This document shows positions 22,736 through 34,899 of a DNA stretch of 64,000 bases, piece after piece. The first letter of the stretch is position 1. Each line of letters starts with the position of its first letter. Position numbers and translations under genes: made by a program. The notes beneath the pieces are model-generated. The model was not told the DNA's origin and did no database searches. It saw only the letters and a list, made by a program, of their open reading frames with translations. Source of the stretch: Apophysomyces variabilis (taxonomy: Eukaryota; Mucoromycota; Mucoromycetes; Mucorales; Mucoraceae); NCBI GenBank assembly GCA_002749535.1, contig MZZL01000041.1, positions 62,001-126,000 on the forward strand, read 5' to 3'.

Positions 22736-23712
22736 AAAGAAGGAAGATCAAACACACGTTTTCCCATTCCACTGAAGTCTCTTTCCGATTTTTGACCAAT
22801 ATGTTATAGCTAGCCTATGCTTGAAGGTGCTTGTCAGCTGTTTGAATAAATATGCCTTTCGCAGGATAATGTCTTTTTATATGAAGCACAGCATTTGTGT
22901 TTTAGCCACATCAAGTTGTTGCAAAGCAAGAAGACAATAAAACTTGAGTGATTGGATAATTTGGTTTTTATAATCAGTTATACATTTACAATTATCTATA
23001 TGTTAACATGTTATAGGAACACTTGATAGAACCAAATTGCCATGTTTCTTGGATAGAAAAATTTCTAAGCTTATTAGCAATCGGATAGCCTGAACGTTCA
23101 CTTTTTTTTCTGTTTAAGCGAGTTGCGTACGCAATTGTAGGAAGTTGACTGTGCCTTGTAATTATCAATATAATACGCTTTGCTGTTATTAGAGAGCTTA
23201 ACCAAATAAAAGCCAAGTTATCAACAGAGAATTCTGCGAATAATAATCTATGTAGCCGATGGTTGGATCCGCTTGAACCCATAAGCCAAAACGCATAGGT
23301 CTAAGTTGGATCAACGTACACTCTTTGATACTATTGCCTATATTATAGTTTCCCTCGATGATGTCTATGACTAGCTAAATGATCTTGCCTATGTTGCCTA
23401 TTTAAAGTGAAACCAGGAGCCGTGAGGGAAGAGCAGGAGTCTGGTATGAGTATGGGTAGGTCTGCTAAGCATTTCGTAGGCTCTATTTTACCAAGATTCA
23501 GACAAGTCAGAACGTTCGAAAGCAAATGGATTGCTATGCCTTTTTTTTTGTTCTGTTGCAGGAAAAGGGTTAAGAAGGAATTTTATCGAGCATTGGTCAT
23601 TTGTCCGATCACAGTCATACTTGGATTCGAGGTGAGAAAGAACAAATCCACTTGACCAAAGTCACAGTATCGCTTTGCTTCTCTCTCTTTTTTTGTATTG
23701 TCACAGATCTAC
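22736..23712. other. Intergenic and leader of the KH-domain gene
   Basis: No gene recognised. The last part probably holds a 5' untranslated exon of the KH gene, since a CACAG acceptor lies just before its ATG. Confidence 0.5.
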
Positions 23713-26700
23713 ATGGGAGACGAAAACAAACCCTATTCAGCAGTGCCTCCTCCGGCTTCACTTACGTCTGCTGCCAGTGCGCCTGTTAATTTCAACGACG
23801 CTTTGTCTAAAGCAAGAGCTATTGCAGAAAAACTAAAGCAGCAATCTGCAGCAGCACCCGCTCCTCCTGCCGCGTACTCTGCATCAGGTAAATACATCCA
23901 TTCACGCTGTCACAGCACGAAAGATATTGAAAGCGACATCAACAGCTGGTTCCAAACGAAGTTATCAAGATGACAGTTACGACAACGATCCCCATGAACG
24001 ATCTCACGGTTCTCACTACAATGATTACTACAATGATCGTGAAAGCAAACGAAGTGCCTATGATCGAGGCTCATCCAGACCTTGTAAGCCGACATTAAAC
24101 CACTTTTTACCCGTTCGCAAAACGTTTTATTGACGTTTTTTCTTGTCTTACAGATAGTAGTTCTGGTAATGAATCTCGACGCTATGGATTAGGCTCGGAC
24201 GAGAGAAAATCAATGTCAGCTTATGGACCAAGCTCAGCTGGTTCCATTATCCAGGAAGAATGTTCAGTCCCCAATCATATCGTTGGACTTGTCATTGGCA
24301 AAGGTGGAGAGAATCTTAAAAAAATTGAACGCATGTCAGGCGCTAAGGTCCAGTTTATGGCCGGTAAATTGTTATCTCCCAGCCTTGGGGAGCACAGATA
24401 AATTAACATTTGCCATTTAGACACAGGAGAGATGGAAAGACGCGTCAACATGACTGGCGAGGCTGACCAAGTTAAAATCGCGAAAGATATGATTCAACAA
24501 GTCGTGGACGACGCACGCATGACCGAGGCTGCACGTCATGGAGGTCGACCTGAGACATCATCAATGCACGGATCCATGGGCGCATCGCGTGGCAACGGGC
24601 TAACCATAACAATTCCTTCCACCAAAGTGGGATTAGTGATAGGACGTGGAGGAGAAACCATTCGAGATCTTGAAGAGCGTAGCGGTGCTAAAATCACCGT
24701 GGTTCCCGAAACTCCGGGTGAACAGTCTCATGAAAGAAATGTGAATCTTGTGGGTGATAATGCTGCCGTTCAACGCGCCAAACAATATATTGATGAAATT
24801 GTCAATGAGGATACCAAATCGGTACGTGCATTTCTTTGCTCAATAAGACGATTGCTAAATGAAAACATCCCTCAATATCTAGGTTGCACCGAGTCGAGAT
24901 TGGACAGCTTATCGTCAACAGCATTATCCTGCCGATGACTCCCGCCGTGGGTACGGACGAGGTGAAGAGACGGGAGCAGAGAGTGGTTCGCGCCCCACTG
25001 GAGAATACCATGGAACAGGTGCTAATGCTCCTATGAATCGCTATGGTCCCTCCTCTGGTGGTCAAGACCGTGCATACGGCGGAGGGTTCCGTGGAAGGTT
25101 CAACGAAGAGTCTGAATCCATCAAGGTACCCCGAACTGCAGTTGGCTTCATCATCGGCAGAGGTAACATACACTCAAGTTAGCGAGAAACGTAAAATTAA
25201 GTCGAGTCTTACTTAGGTGGGGAGACGGTGCATGCTTTAGAGGATCAATCTGGAGCTAGAATCAAGGTCGATCCTAATGCTGAAGGCGACGCAAATGAGA
25301 GGACGATTAACATTTCCGGTAAGTCGAGGGACGCTCATACAAGCTTCCATTTTAATCCCATGGATGTGCTCTCGATGTACATCATGGATGATGAATGGTA
25401 TTGGCATGATGCTCTCTGTGTGATGTGTGTTTGAATATGCATGAACATTGTCTTGTTTTCTGGTGGTTTCTTCCTTTCCTGTTTGCCGTTGGTTTTTTCT
25501 ACTATTATCTTTCTTCTGTGGACTGTTTTTGCAATTGGAATCAAACATATGCATTGAACAGGTAACGCCGATGCAATCGCCCTAGCCAAGAAACTGGTGA
25601 TGGAGAAGGTCGCCGAAGGAAATGTACATTATCATTTTAGTTTCTTTTTGTGTTACTTGTGTGTGTGCGGAAGGGTATACTTGCAGGTCTCGATGGTGAT
25701 CACCGTGAACATGCATTTTGATGGGGATGCATGCTTTAGCACAGCATCGATGTTTTCTACTAGGGTTTAATTGCGTAGTAGACTTGGCATGGATACTAAC
25801 AGCACCTTTTCTTTCTTGGGTACTTTGACATGAATTCTTTGCTTGTATCCTATTATTCGATTTATAAACAGGCTAATCGAGGTGGATATGGCGGAGGTCG
25901 TTATGGCGGCGATCGTCATCGCGGAGGGTAAGTAGCCCGTCGGAATCGATCAAAGATGGAAAGCTCAAACTCTCTGGTCCAGAGGTTATAATTCCCGTGG
26001 TGGATATGGCGGTCGCTATGGTCAAGGATATTCATCTCAATATCAGGAGGGTTCGGATGCCAATGCTGGCTACGACTACTCACAATACCAGCAGTATTAT
26101 GGTGGTCAGTATGGCTATGATGCTTCCCAGTATAGCCAGGCTACTTCTGGTTCTGGCCAAGATTCCAACACTACAGGTGCTGCAGATGCTAGCCAACAGG
26201 GTAAGTGACATGCAATCAATGCTGTCTGCAATACTTAATGAGAGAAACAAAAATATAAGGCTACCAATACTCTGGATATCCGTATGGTTACGGTGGCTAT
26301 GGACAATATCCTGCGGAAGGAGCTACAACTACAGCTCCCGCAGCCACGTCCGGTGAACAGGAAGCAGGCGATGCCCCAACAGAACCAGTGTCATCTACCG
26401 ATGATAAAGAAGGGTCTACTAATGAAGGAGCTGCATCAACAGATGCGGCTGCTTCAAAGAATGATCAAGCAGCGTCATACTATGGCCAATACTATGGTGA
26501 TCAGTCGCAATGGAGTCAGGAAGCTTATTATCAATGGTATCAGCAATATTACGGAGGCCAATATGGTGCATACGATCCCAATCAACAGCAGCCGCCACGG
26601 GATGGACAGAGTACTGAAGCTACTGAGAATGCTCCTCAAACAGGGACGACCAGTAATGAAAGTGATTTGGCGCCCAAGGCGGAGGAAGAAGCCTTGAACG

Positions 26701-26720
26701 CGCCTAAAGCAGAAGAGTAA
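23713..26720 (+). CDS. Three-KH-domain RNA/ssDNA-binding protein (FUBP/KSRP type)
   Basis: Nucleic-acid-binding regulator of the far-upstream-element-binding protein type. Ten exons: 23713-23887, 23946-24083, 24154-24363, 24421-24821, 24883-25162, 25217-25318, 25562-25623, 25872-25927, 25983-26200 and 26260-26720, giving 700 aa in consistent phase. KH domains: about 135-205 (IVGLVIGKGGENLKKIE), 234-302 (VGLVIGRGGETIRDLEE) and 387-456 (VGFIIGRGGETVHALED), each with an intact GxxG loop. The N-terminus is Ala/Pro-rich. The C-terminus is Gly/Tyr/Gln-rich (GGYGGRYG, YYGGQYG, WSQEAYYQWYQQYYGGQYG) and prion-like, then acidic. Introns six and seven (about 243 and 248 nt) are several times longer than the rest. 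The start is the first ATG after a likely splice acceptor. Confidence 0.92.
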
Positions 26721-27225
26721 AGGCATTCCCTTTTTTTTTTTTGATTATTATATTTTCTTAGCATGGTACATTTGTTCCTCTTTCCCTTTCCCCGGGCTTT
26801 TCTCTCTCACTGTTCTGTTTCGTGTGAGCGTGTGTGCTACTATCTGTATAAAAAAAAAGAAAAAAGAAAGAAAAATGTTGATATTTGTTTGGAACTTTTA
26901 ATCGGAAGATTGTATCTGTTTTTCCTAATATTAACCAACGTAACACCTAGAGTTCATCCTACAATTTCTGTGGGATAGAATCAGTCTTATATCGTTTGGC
27001 TTTTATTATTTTTTTTTCTTTTTTATTTTTATCTAGCTTGCAAAGTCGGGGAGGCATACTGTGCGATGATGTACTGTTCGTTGCGGTCATATAGCAACAC
27101 GTAAGATTGCTGATAATGACAGTTTCACATATGCGTCTGAAGAGCAAGAGCCGGAAATTACGTAGTGTAACAGAAGAATATTGATAAGTTATGGCTTGAA
27201 AGAGCTAGGTCGATGTTTCTTTTTA
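26721..27225. other. 3' flank of the KH-domain gene
   Basis: T-rich and A-rich tracts typical of a 3' untranslated region; no coding sequence recognised. Confidence 0.5.
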
Positions 27226-27891
27226 TCAATATATCTCATCAATGGTGACATGAACAGGATTACCATCCTGTCCTTTTATGCTACGAATTGTGCACGAATA
27301 ATTTATATCGTTACTTCCTAATGGATCTGGCGAATCTTCGTTTATGATAAAAGGCTTTGTAATAGCAGCTTTGATTGGCTTAGTCTTAGAACGTGTGCAT
27401 CTGCGTTTTTTGCTTCTGAAAGACCACCTTTAGAAGGAAAGCCGTCTAAATTATATATTACTGAACGTTGTGTTCACACCACTTTCAGCACCATCCTTTT
27501 AGACGTCTAAGTGGTATGACCGTTCCTGCTACAGCTGTGTATTCAGCAAAAGACGAATAATCATTGCTAGGCTGTTGATCTTCATCTTTTGAAAGTCGCA
27601 CACTTGTGCAAGAATTACGAATAAGGTTTGCCACTTCGAAAGCCTCGTTGCATCGCTTTCGTCTTTTTGCGGCAACAAGTATTCTAGCAAGATCTATGAG
27701 AAATCGGTTAAGAGTTGGCCAAACTGAATTGTATGATCGGTGTGACAGAGTGAATACGGCATGATGCGCCTATTGGAATCAGTATGGTCTTGGTACGATT
27801 TTTTATTCAGACCTATCTGCACAAAAGAGGACACAAAGCGTTGATATGAGATAAGAAAAGCAAAGTTCATCCAATTACGTACAACAACCAT
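27226..27891 (-). pseudogene. Unrecognised, probably broken gene fragment
   Basis: Minus-strand coding-like blocks occur in order. First, an ATG-started frame (27891) with NWMNFAFLISYQRFVSSFVQ and QFGQLLTDF. A one-base shift leads to FLIDLARILVAAKRRKRCNE and VANLIRNSCTSVRLSKDEDQ. After a plausible intron (acceptor TTTCAG near 27421) comes a Lys/Arg-rich block (KKRRCTRSKTKPIK) running to TIDEIY and a stop at 27226. I do not recognise the family. The basic clusters could be nuclear localisation signals. The frame break suggests a relic; an unspliced reading with more introns is the alternative. Confidence 0.35.
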
Positions 27892-29482
27892 TTTGGCATT
27901 CTGATCGGCTCAGAGCTTGCGGTTCTGTCACGGTAAAGGCTCATAATATGGGCAGATGAGTGTAAAGGATCACATGCGCAGTCCAACAAACAGCTACCGA
28001 GAAAGCGACTTCCAGATTAAAGTTTGATACTTAAGTTGATAACACAAGGTGAAGAATGCTTCTTCGCACATAATTAGTCATGCTTTCACAAACTCTATGG
28101 CGAATGAAAGACTCTCCCAACATTAGAAAGCAAAAAAAAAGTTTAAGGCACAAAGAAAATAAAGGGCTTGGCACCTCTACATCCGCTGAGATGATGATTG
28201 TATATGCTAACGGAATATCATAATAACACATATGGTCCGTGGAACACAGAATTAGGAATAATATCACTGCTTCACAAGATAAAAACGTGAGGATTCCCGT
28301 CTATATCCAAAATGATGAGCCTATCGTATATGTGGTTTCGTTTTAAGAGCGGTTACTTCTTCGGTTAGTAAGCACATGCTCACGAATTATGATTTGCCGA
28401 GAAAGCTTTGAGGAACCCAGAAAGCTTCCGACGCTTTTTTCGTTCTTTCTCACTCTGTTGAGATCAGTATCACGTTAAGAGTAAAATTTTAACGTCTTTG
28501 TGCCTCAAAGTGGAATTGAATGTAGTACATTGCTGTGCACACTTATAATGTTTTTGTTGAGAGGTGCGGACATGAGTGGCGCACAGAAAACCAGCAACAT
28601 CCCCGGATTAGAATCGCACCAATAGTTTGCCCATGTCAAACCCATGCCCATATGGCATAGTGTGAGGTGATCCATTTGCGTCAGCCACACGTGAGCAAGG
28701 CCTTCGCTTTTGTTTTTGTGCATAGACCCAATCTAACTTAATTGTCTATGGACTGGGCTCGTTTAAACGTCGAGAAGCCAGCGACATCGTAAGCAGGAAA
28801 TGACTGATTACAGATTGCTTTTGATTTTACACATGACCCATTTAGGGTTCCATCCGCCTTATAAGGCAGTTCCATGGCAATCGTCGCCAATGACCTGAAT
28901 AGACGGTGAATCGAATCGGGTTCCCATACCATTCATACTAATAAGGAGACATGCCTAAACGTTGTTTTTCATAAATGTAACACACCATGCCTATGCCTAA
29001 AAGTTCTTTCCGTCCTTCGTACCACACTTTGTTGGGATTCTATTAATTCTTTGTTCATTCGTTCCCGAAGCGCGGCTTATGGATAATCCTCCCCATTTTA
29101 CCAATTTTTAAGAAAAAAATCATCAATGGACTCTTGTGGTACGAAATTGCGTGGGAGAGCCATCCAATGTTCGTTGTTCGTTGACTAAGAACAAGATATT
29201 ACGAAGAATGTGTGCACCTGGAAAGAAGCTGGTTGGCGGATCACACTTCATTAATAATCCGATCGGATGGAGCACCGGAAAGAACATACTCGATCATATT
29301 TCTGACTCAGCTTGGGAGGATCACAGCTGGCGCTTATCAGTCCAAGACGGATTGACGAGAATGTCGTCATGAATTTCGCCATTTCATATGGACACCATTG
29401 GCCAGATCAACCCCATCTCCGTGATGATGGACCCATATTAGGAAACAGCCAGTGGCAAACAGCGCCCAACATGCACGATGAA
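27892..29482. other. Intergenic upstream of PAPS reductase
   Basis: No gene recognised; frames are short and without motifs. A CACGTGA motif lies at 28688-28694. The core resembles a Cbf1/bHLH site used by sulfur genes in yeasts, but it is 0.9 kb from the reductase start, so its relevance is doubtful. Confidence 0.4.
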
Positions 29483-29488
29483 TATAAA
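29483..29488 (+). promoter_or_regulatory. Possible TATA box of the PAPS reductase gene
   Basis: TATAAA lies 110 bases upstream of the start codon, in an otherwise AC-rich promoter. Confidence 0.4.
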
Positions 29489-29592
29489 ATCTCAATGAAA
29501 AAACCTGCCATCGTTTTCCTTTGTCTCTTCATCGATTGAATCGAAGAAAAAAAAAGATAAAAAGACAACACTTTGATCCAATACAATCAGCC

Positions 29593-30552
29593 ATGCCCGT
29601 CAGCACCAACGTTTCGATTAAATCTGGAAAAGACTTGACTCCTGAAGCCTTGGGTCATATCAATGATTATCTCTCTACACTCTCTGCCCGTGAAATCCTT
29701 GAATGGGCCATTGATAACTTGCCAAACTTGTATCAAACAACAGCTTTTGGCTTAACTGGTGAGTTTTCTTTATACAATCTTTTAAGAAAAACTAGTTTGC
29801 TATCGATGAAAAAAGAAATATTCAATGGAAAATGATCAACTTATTGACGATTTATTGAATTTATAGGTCTCGTTGCCATGGATTTGATTAGTAAAATTAG
29901 TATTGAACGCCGTCAGCCGCATTTAGTACCGTTGATCTTCCTCGACACACTTTATCATTTTGATGAAACACTGGATCTTGCTCGCCGATCGCAAGAAGTC
30001 TACGAAGTTCCTCTAAAAGTGTATAAGCCCATCCACTGCGACAATGTCGATGACTTTGAACGTGAGCATGGAACCAAGTTATGGGAAACCAATGAAGACA
30101 TGTATGACTTTTTGGTCAAAGTCGAGCCTGCACGTCGCGCCTATGAGGAACTTCAAGTTCAATCAGTCATCACTGGTCGTCGACGCACGCAGAAAGACCG
30201 GGAAAATGTCGCTGTTCTCGAGGTGGACAGTACGGGTATTATCAAGTTGAATCCTCTGGCCTCCTGGGATTTCCAGCAAGTCTGGACTTATATTCGTGCC
30301 AATGAAGTCCCCTACAATGCTTTGATCGACCAAGGTTATCGATCCATTGGCGATTGGCATTCGACCAAGAAACCAAGTGCAAACGGAGACGAGCGCAGTG
30401 GTCGTTGGGCTGGTACCCAAAAGTCAGAATGCGGTCTGCACAAGGATTACTTCAAGATGCGTGCCGCTTTTATCGCAGCCAAGAAACAAAAGGAACAAAT
30501 GCTTTTGGAAAAGCAGAACAACGAACAAGCGGTCGCCGTAACTTCATGTTAA
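29593..30552 (+). CDS. MET16: Phosphoadenylyl-sulfate (PAPS) reductase
   Basis: Reduces PAPS to sulfite and adenosine 3',5'-bisphosphate using thioredoxin, in cytosolic sulfate assimilation towards cysteine and methionine. Two exons, 29593-29758 and 29867-30552, give 283 aa with one 108-nt intron. The family signature is clear: the first exon ends in QTTAFGLTG at the nucleotide-binding loop, followed by LIFLDTLYHFDETLDLA, VITGRRRTQ, the LNPLASWDFQQVWTYI block, IDQGYRSIGDWHSTKKP, and the redox-active C-terminal ECGLHKDY (about residues 243-250). The length is normal for fungal enzymes (about 260-300 aa). The Gln-rich tail beyond the Cys motif is longer than in bacteria. Confidence 0.95.
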
Positions 30553-31173
30553 AGCAATAGACCTTCTTCTCTTCCTTTCGCAACAAGATAGTCTTTTCTT
30601 TCCTTTTCATTTTCTTCCCTCTTCGTCCTTTTTCTTACGTTTCTCCTTTCTTCCACATTCTACTCCCGTATGAATTTTGCTGCATGTAAATTCAGTGTGT
30701 ACATATAAATATCCTTATTTGATCTTTGAACTTCCGCTCATTGTTTATACTGTTTGGTCTGTATCTATAACGAACATAGACATCCATCTAGGTAACAAGG
30801 AAGATATATCAGGAAATTGTAATTTAAGGCAAAAACAAAGCAAAGACTCTTATGTTACTTTGTGTATGTTAAGAAAGCGAAGTGTAAGTGAAGTAAATTA
30901 ACTAAGCTACTATCGTAAGCTTTTCATTGCTGCGTGCTTCAGGAAAAATCAGCAGATTCTCACTAAATAGTCATCCATTCCAAACTCTCTCGTAGTACTT
31001 GTTTTAAATTTATAACAATGGAGTGCAATCTATCAATTTCAGCAGGCTCCATTCTCATCCTGCGGAAAGGAACAGTGAGGAAAAATTCAGCAAAGGTATG
31101 ATTGAGTCTAAAACTGGCAGCAAACCGCCCTGGATTTTACAACAATTTGCGTCTTTCTCAATGAGTCAGCCTT
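30553..31173. other. 3' flank of PAPS reductase and intergenic
   Basis: It begins with about 110 bases of CT-rich sequence, the likely 3' untranslated region; no further gene seen. Confidence 0.5.
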
Positions 31174-31528
31174 TCATATCAATTTGAAACGAAGTATGGG
31201 TTCGTCAGAGAAGGGAACTCCTTCAATAATTACAGTGCCAACAAGTGAAGCTAACACAACATTAATTTTAGGTGCAATATCTGCAACTAGCTTTATTGAT
31301 TTATCATCCGTCAACCTACCTGTGACCCATAAGGACGTGGCATCCTTGCCTTTGCAGCTTGGACGATCTATTACTCATTCTCAGCGTGCATCTCCCTCTA
31401 AACTCCAATGGTAATGACACCATGTCAACCAGGCCACTAAGCTTTCCATTCGAGTCTGTGCAAGGCGTAAAAAAGATCTTACCGAGCAATAGGAAGACAT
31501 CTCTGGGTTCCTTTGTTTGACATCTCAT
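31174..31528 (-). CDS. Possible small two-exon gene, 79 aa, unknown function
   Basis: Exon one 31528-31483 (MRCQTKEPRDVFLLL) and exon two 31367-31174 join through a 115-nt intron with donor GTAAGA and acceptor AATAG, in phase. Exon two reads SCKGKDATSLWVTGRLTDDK then VADIAPKINVVLASLVGTVI and ends at a TGA. A good TATAAAAG box lies about 40 bases upstream of the ATG. No signal peptide and no motif that I recognise. Length, TATA box and splice phase support it, but without homology it may be a chance combination. Confidence 0.4.
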
Positions 31529-32020
31529 TTATCACCCCTCAATCTTTCACGCACATTGCCCTTTTATAACCATTAAGCCCCGCAAATATCAATAATAAGG
31601 GAAAGCCAACTTAACTACGCCATTGCGATATTAGTGCTTGTTCGGATCAGTGAGCATCCTTCCATCAAATATTTGTTCTCTTCACTTTGTTTATGAGGAG
31701 GCAAGAGATGTTGGATGCTTTCGAAAACAAGTACACGCACATTTTCGCATCAGGTAACTTCATTTCCGGGACAGAATGATGAATTGGCTGTCAATAGACT
31801 TTAATTTTCGAGAAATCAATAAAAACAAAAACTTTTTAGAATGGGAAAGGGGTGGTTTCTTTTTGATAAAGGTGAAGAAAAGTTACTGTACAACAGGACC
31901 TTTTGGACGAGAAAGGAGGAAAAATATTTACATAAGCCTTGATTCCAAAGGATAATAAGTGAACGAGGAAAAGAAAGAAAAGCGATATAGCCATCGTCTC
32001 TCTCACACACAATAAGAAGG
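31529..32020. other. Intergenic between two minus-strand genes
   Basis: Contains the promoter of the small gene above (TATAAAAG at about 31564-31571, minus) and the 3' flank of the UPS/PRELI gene. Nothing else seen. Confidence 0.5.
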
Positions 32021-32842
32021 TTAATTTTGAACTTGAGCTAGAAAAGGCACTCGACTGCCTGTTTGTTTGTCCCGAATGATCTGCAAGATATGTTTCATGC
32101 CTTTGCGAGCCTATGCAATACAACATTAAGTCTTTTCGTCTGTTTACCAATGACATTATTCCCAAATTACCTTTGCTGCGTTGGCTGCGAAGCTACTTTG
32201 ACCGAACCCTTCGATCCGGTTTGTCATGCCCCAGCCAAAACGAGAGATGATGCGTGCTTCGGTCTTGCAACTGGTCCATTCCGGGTGCTGATCGTGTGGT
32301 TTGAATATTTGGGTTTCTTCGATTTGCATGATTCGGACGTGGTTAAGGTTCTTTGTACGAGTAATCATTGTGTTTGTCTTAGGATCAACCTCAGACTCCT
32401 CGATGATGAACGCTTCTGAATTTTTAAGGAACTAGAAGAACAACATATGTCAGCGTACCATGCTTTGTAATACAAGCAAATTCATTCTCAATGACATACA
32501 CTTTGAGGGAACCATTTTGGGGCTTTGCCCTTCTTTAGTATTAATCGAGTTGTTTTCAATACACCACGCTCATCCACAAAACGATCCAATACGTCCACTG
32601 CCAGAACTAATAAAGAAAACAATGGGATTTTTTTAAGTACTCAGTCTGAAGGATGCCTATAATTTTTTTGCTTACCGTGTGATGCGAATGGATTCGGATA
32701 GCGTAACCAGAACGCGAGGGTTACATTCTGCCAGGGATATCTACGTCAATTATTCTCTCTGGTTAGGTTTGTTTCCATGGGAAAAAGTGCCTTTTGAACT
32801 GCCTTACTCGTAATTAAACACATGTTGATAGAACTTCACCAT
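32021..32842 (-). CDS. UPS/PRELI-domain mitochondrial lipid-transfer protein
   Basis: Member of the Ups1-3/PRELI/SLMO family, which carries phosphatidic acid or phosphatidylserine across the mitochondrial intermembrane space with an Mdm35-type partner. Five exons, 32842-32808, 32740-32676, 32606-32500, 32431-32171 and 32110-32021, give 185 aa in perfect phase. The N-terminus MVKFYQHVFNYEYPWQNVTL matches the family start. Then come FWLRYPNPFASHVLAVDVLD, LILKKGKAPKW, EESEVDPKTNTMITRTKNLN and KTEARIISRFGWGMTNRIEG, all diagnostic. The short last exon gives a C-terminal helix ending FLAQVQN. No single long ORF reveals this gene; it emerges only after splicing. Whether it is the Ups1- or the Ups2-type is undecided. 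Confidence 0.92.
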
Positions 32843-34313
32843 GGTTGAGTAATAATTAAGAAGTAATGAATGTTGTTAGAGGGGGAGAGAAGAGAATCGA
32901 AGATCTCGTAGAAGTAATATAGCGAAGTTGAATGACAGCAGGGGGTGGAACCGAACGCGGAAGAAAACAAAGTGAGCCCACTTAAATAAGAGAAATTGGC
33001 CGTTATTTTTTTGCACGAAAGTTAACAAATAACATCTCAAACATGTGATCACACGTTCGACCTTTCATGCTCCGCTTCGGACACCTTCCCCACACTTCCA
33101 TCTCGATTTGCCGCGATCTCCTTGTTATCTTTTCGTCTAGTAGTAGACAGGCAATATGAAAGTCACTGTAAATTGAACCCATGCAGTCAATTGAGATCCA
33201 TCTTTTCTTATGCGCTATACAACGCATGATCGCATAGGTACAAACATGGTTACATTGGCTTCGCCTTGGTCCTACATACCTGATAGAGACTTACGCACGG
33301 TTTCCTTTCCACTTGCTTAATGAACTAAATAGTAAGTTTGCTCGTCCATATCTAACTTTTGTAGCCTTTTGAATTGGGAAGGTAGGATCCGATAAAGATT
33401 AGTATACCCATAAAAAAACGATGTACTGATTATCTTTATTTCTCGTACATCTTTGACCACATTGTCTGTAGCAAAGCATGAACAATAGAGAACGCACCGG
33501 GAACAAACGGACCATTGTTTGGGAATACAAGCATCTGTCACATTAGGATTCGCAAAGGAAACGAAACAGAAATTTAAATCACGCAATCTGACCTGCCAGA
33601 TCTATCGCGTGATTTTTTCTTTCTCATCAAGAACGCAGGCATATTACTGTTGGTAATGTACAGTGATCTCCTTGTGAATTCAATCTTTGATTTTGTCGTG
33701 CACACTATTCTGGATACTGCTGTTGAAGTACACAATATCTATGGGATACTATTTCTTTGCCAGGCTAATAGCTCGATTCTCGACGTGTTGCCGCGTATTA
33801 CCAATCTTTACGCCGCTCTGAATAAATGTTGCCACCGTAGAAATCTATCATATGCATCAGTGTGCAATACCATGAGATAGGCACAAAGAAACGTTCAAAA
33901 ATTTGTAAATATTAGTTTCACGCACCTTTATAGCCAACATGAGCTTCGCTTGGGTTGCCGTTTCTTTGTGTTGCCATTCTTTTATTACATTGCGCAGTAG
34001 TATAATTTTTCTACCAGAATCATATCAACCGACGCAAGATGTATGAACTTGGCAGAATACATTACTGCCACTTGCTTAGTAGAATAATCAACATTCAAAA
34101 CATTCAACCATAGACAACAGTTGAGCAAGTTCTACACCATAAAGACCATCAGTGCAAAAACGGGGATAAGGTCATTAAAAGGTACCCTATTTATTCAAGC
34201 AGTCCAAAAAGCATCTTCGTCCAGAACTGAGCAGCTATATGTCAGCAATAATATTTAGAAGCCAATACATCAATGTAGCCCACTTTGTATTCAGTGCTCT
34301 CTGGTGAGTGGAT
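32843..34313. other. Intergenic
   Basis: No recognisable gene. A purine-rich block at 32870-32960 is the likely UPS promoter region. Confidence 0.5.
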
Positions 34314-34899
34314 TCAAAGAATTCCCCAGGTATTTCTCAACCGGAGTTGCGCCGTATGGCACATTTCGCCTTTGAAAACGTTGTAACCCCTAGGCATCAA
34401 TTCTTGCATTTCACGCTTTGCCATGTTTGGCGTCTTTCCAACTGGCGGCTCACATCCTATAACCTCTTTTGCCCATGTGTGTCCTTACATTCTGATACAT
34501 CCAAGAGGGCCAACCTATCCGAACCCATACATCTTTGGACTATCTGTTCCCGAAACATGTCCTAATGTCGTGGTAAAGTGGTGTAGTCTATCCTTTTTCT
34601 CTATCGTAATATTCTACTTCGTATAAATAGGCCTTTCCATCGTCGGTGTATTCCAGTAGATAATAGAGACCTTTACTCGTTTTCAAAAGGAAACCAATGT
34701 GCGAAGCAAGATATGCCGCTAAGGGCATGCTTATCATCAGGGATGCTTTTAGTATTACACCTCCTATGTCGCCTAAATTTCACTGAACAACGTAGACTCT
34801 GAGAATTGGATTATCGGAAGACGCTTCTCGATATTCGGACTTATTGCATGTAGACGATGTTGAGCAGGCTGACTGTGATTTAGATGACTCGGACCGCAT
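34314..34899 (-). pseudogene. Unrecognised H...C protein family, degraded copy 2
   Basis: Minus-strand relative of the genes at 22213 and 36174. It starts at ATG 34899 with a Ser-rich leader (MRSESSKSQSACSTSSTCNK), then DNPILRVYVVQ and an in-frame stop. Beyond it the same frame continues with MISMPLAAYLASHIGFLLKT, GLYYLLEYTDDGKAYLYEVE and another stop. A different frame then gives EPPVGKTPNMAKREMQELMP and GEMCHTAQLRLRNTWGIL, stop at 34316-34314. Ser-rich start, His (ASHIGFLL), LLEY and MCHTAQ motifs are shared with the other copies. Two stops and one frame change make it a pseudogene unless spliced. Confidence 0.7.

Noticed and set aside
28688..28694. CACGTGA motif as a sulfur-regulon site
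   Set aside because: About 900 bases upstream of PAPS reductase and single; a chance match is likely.
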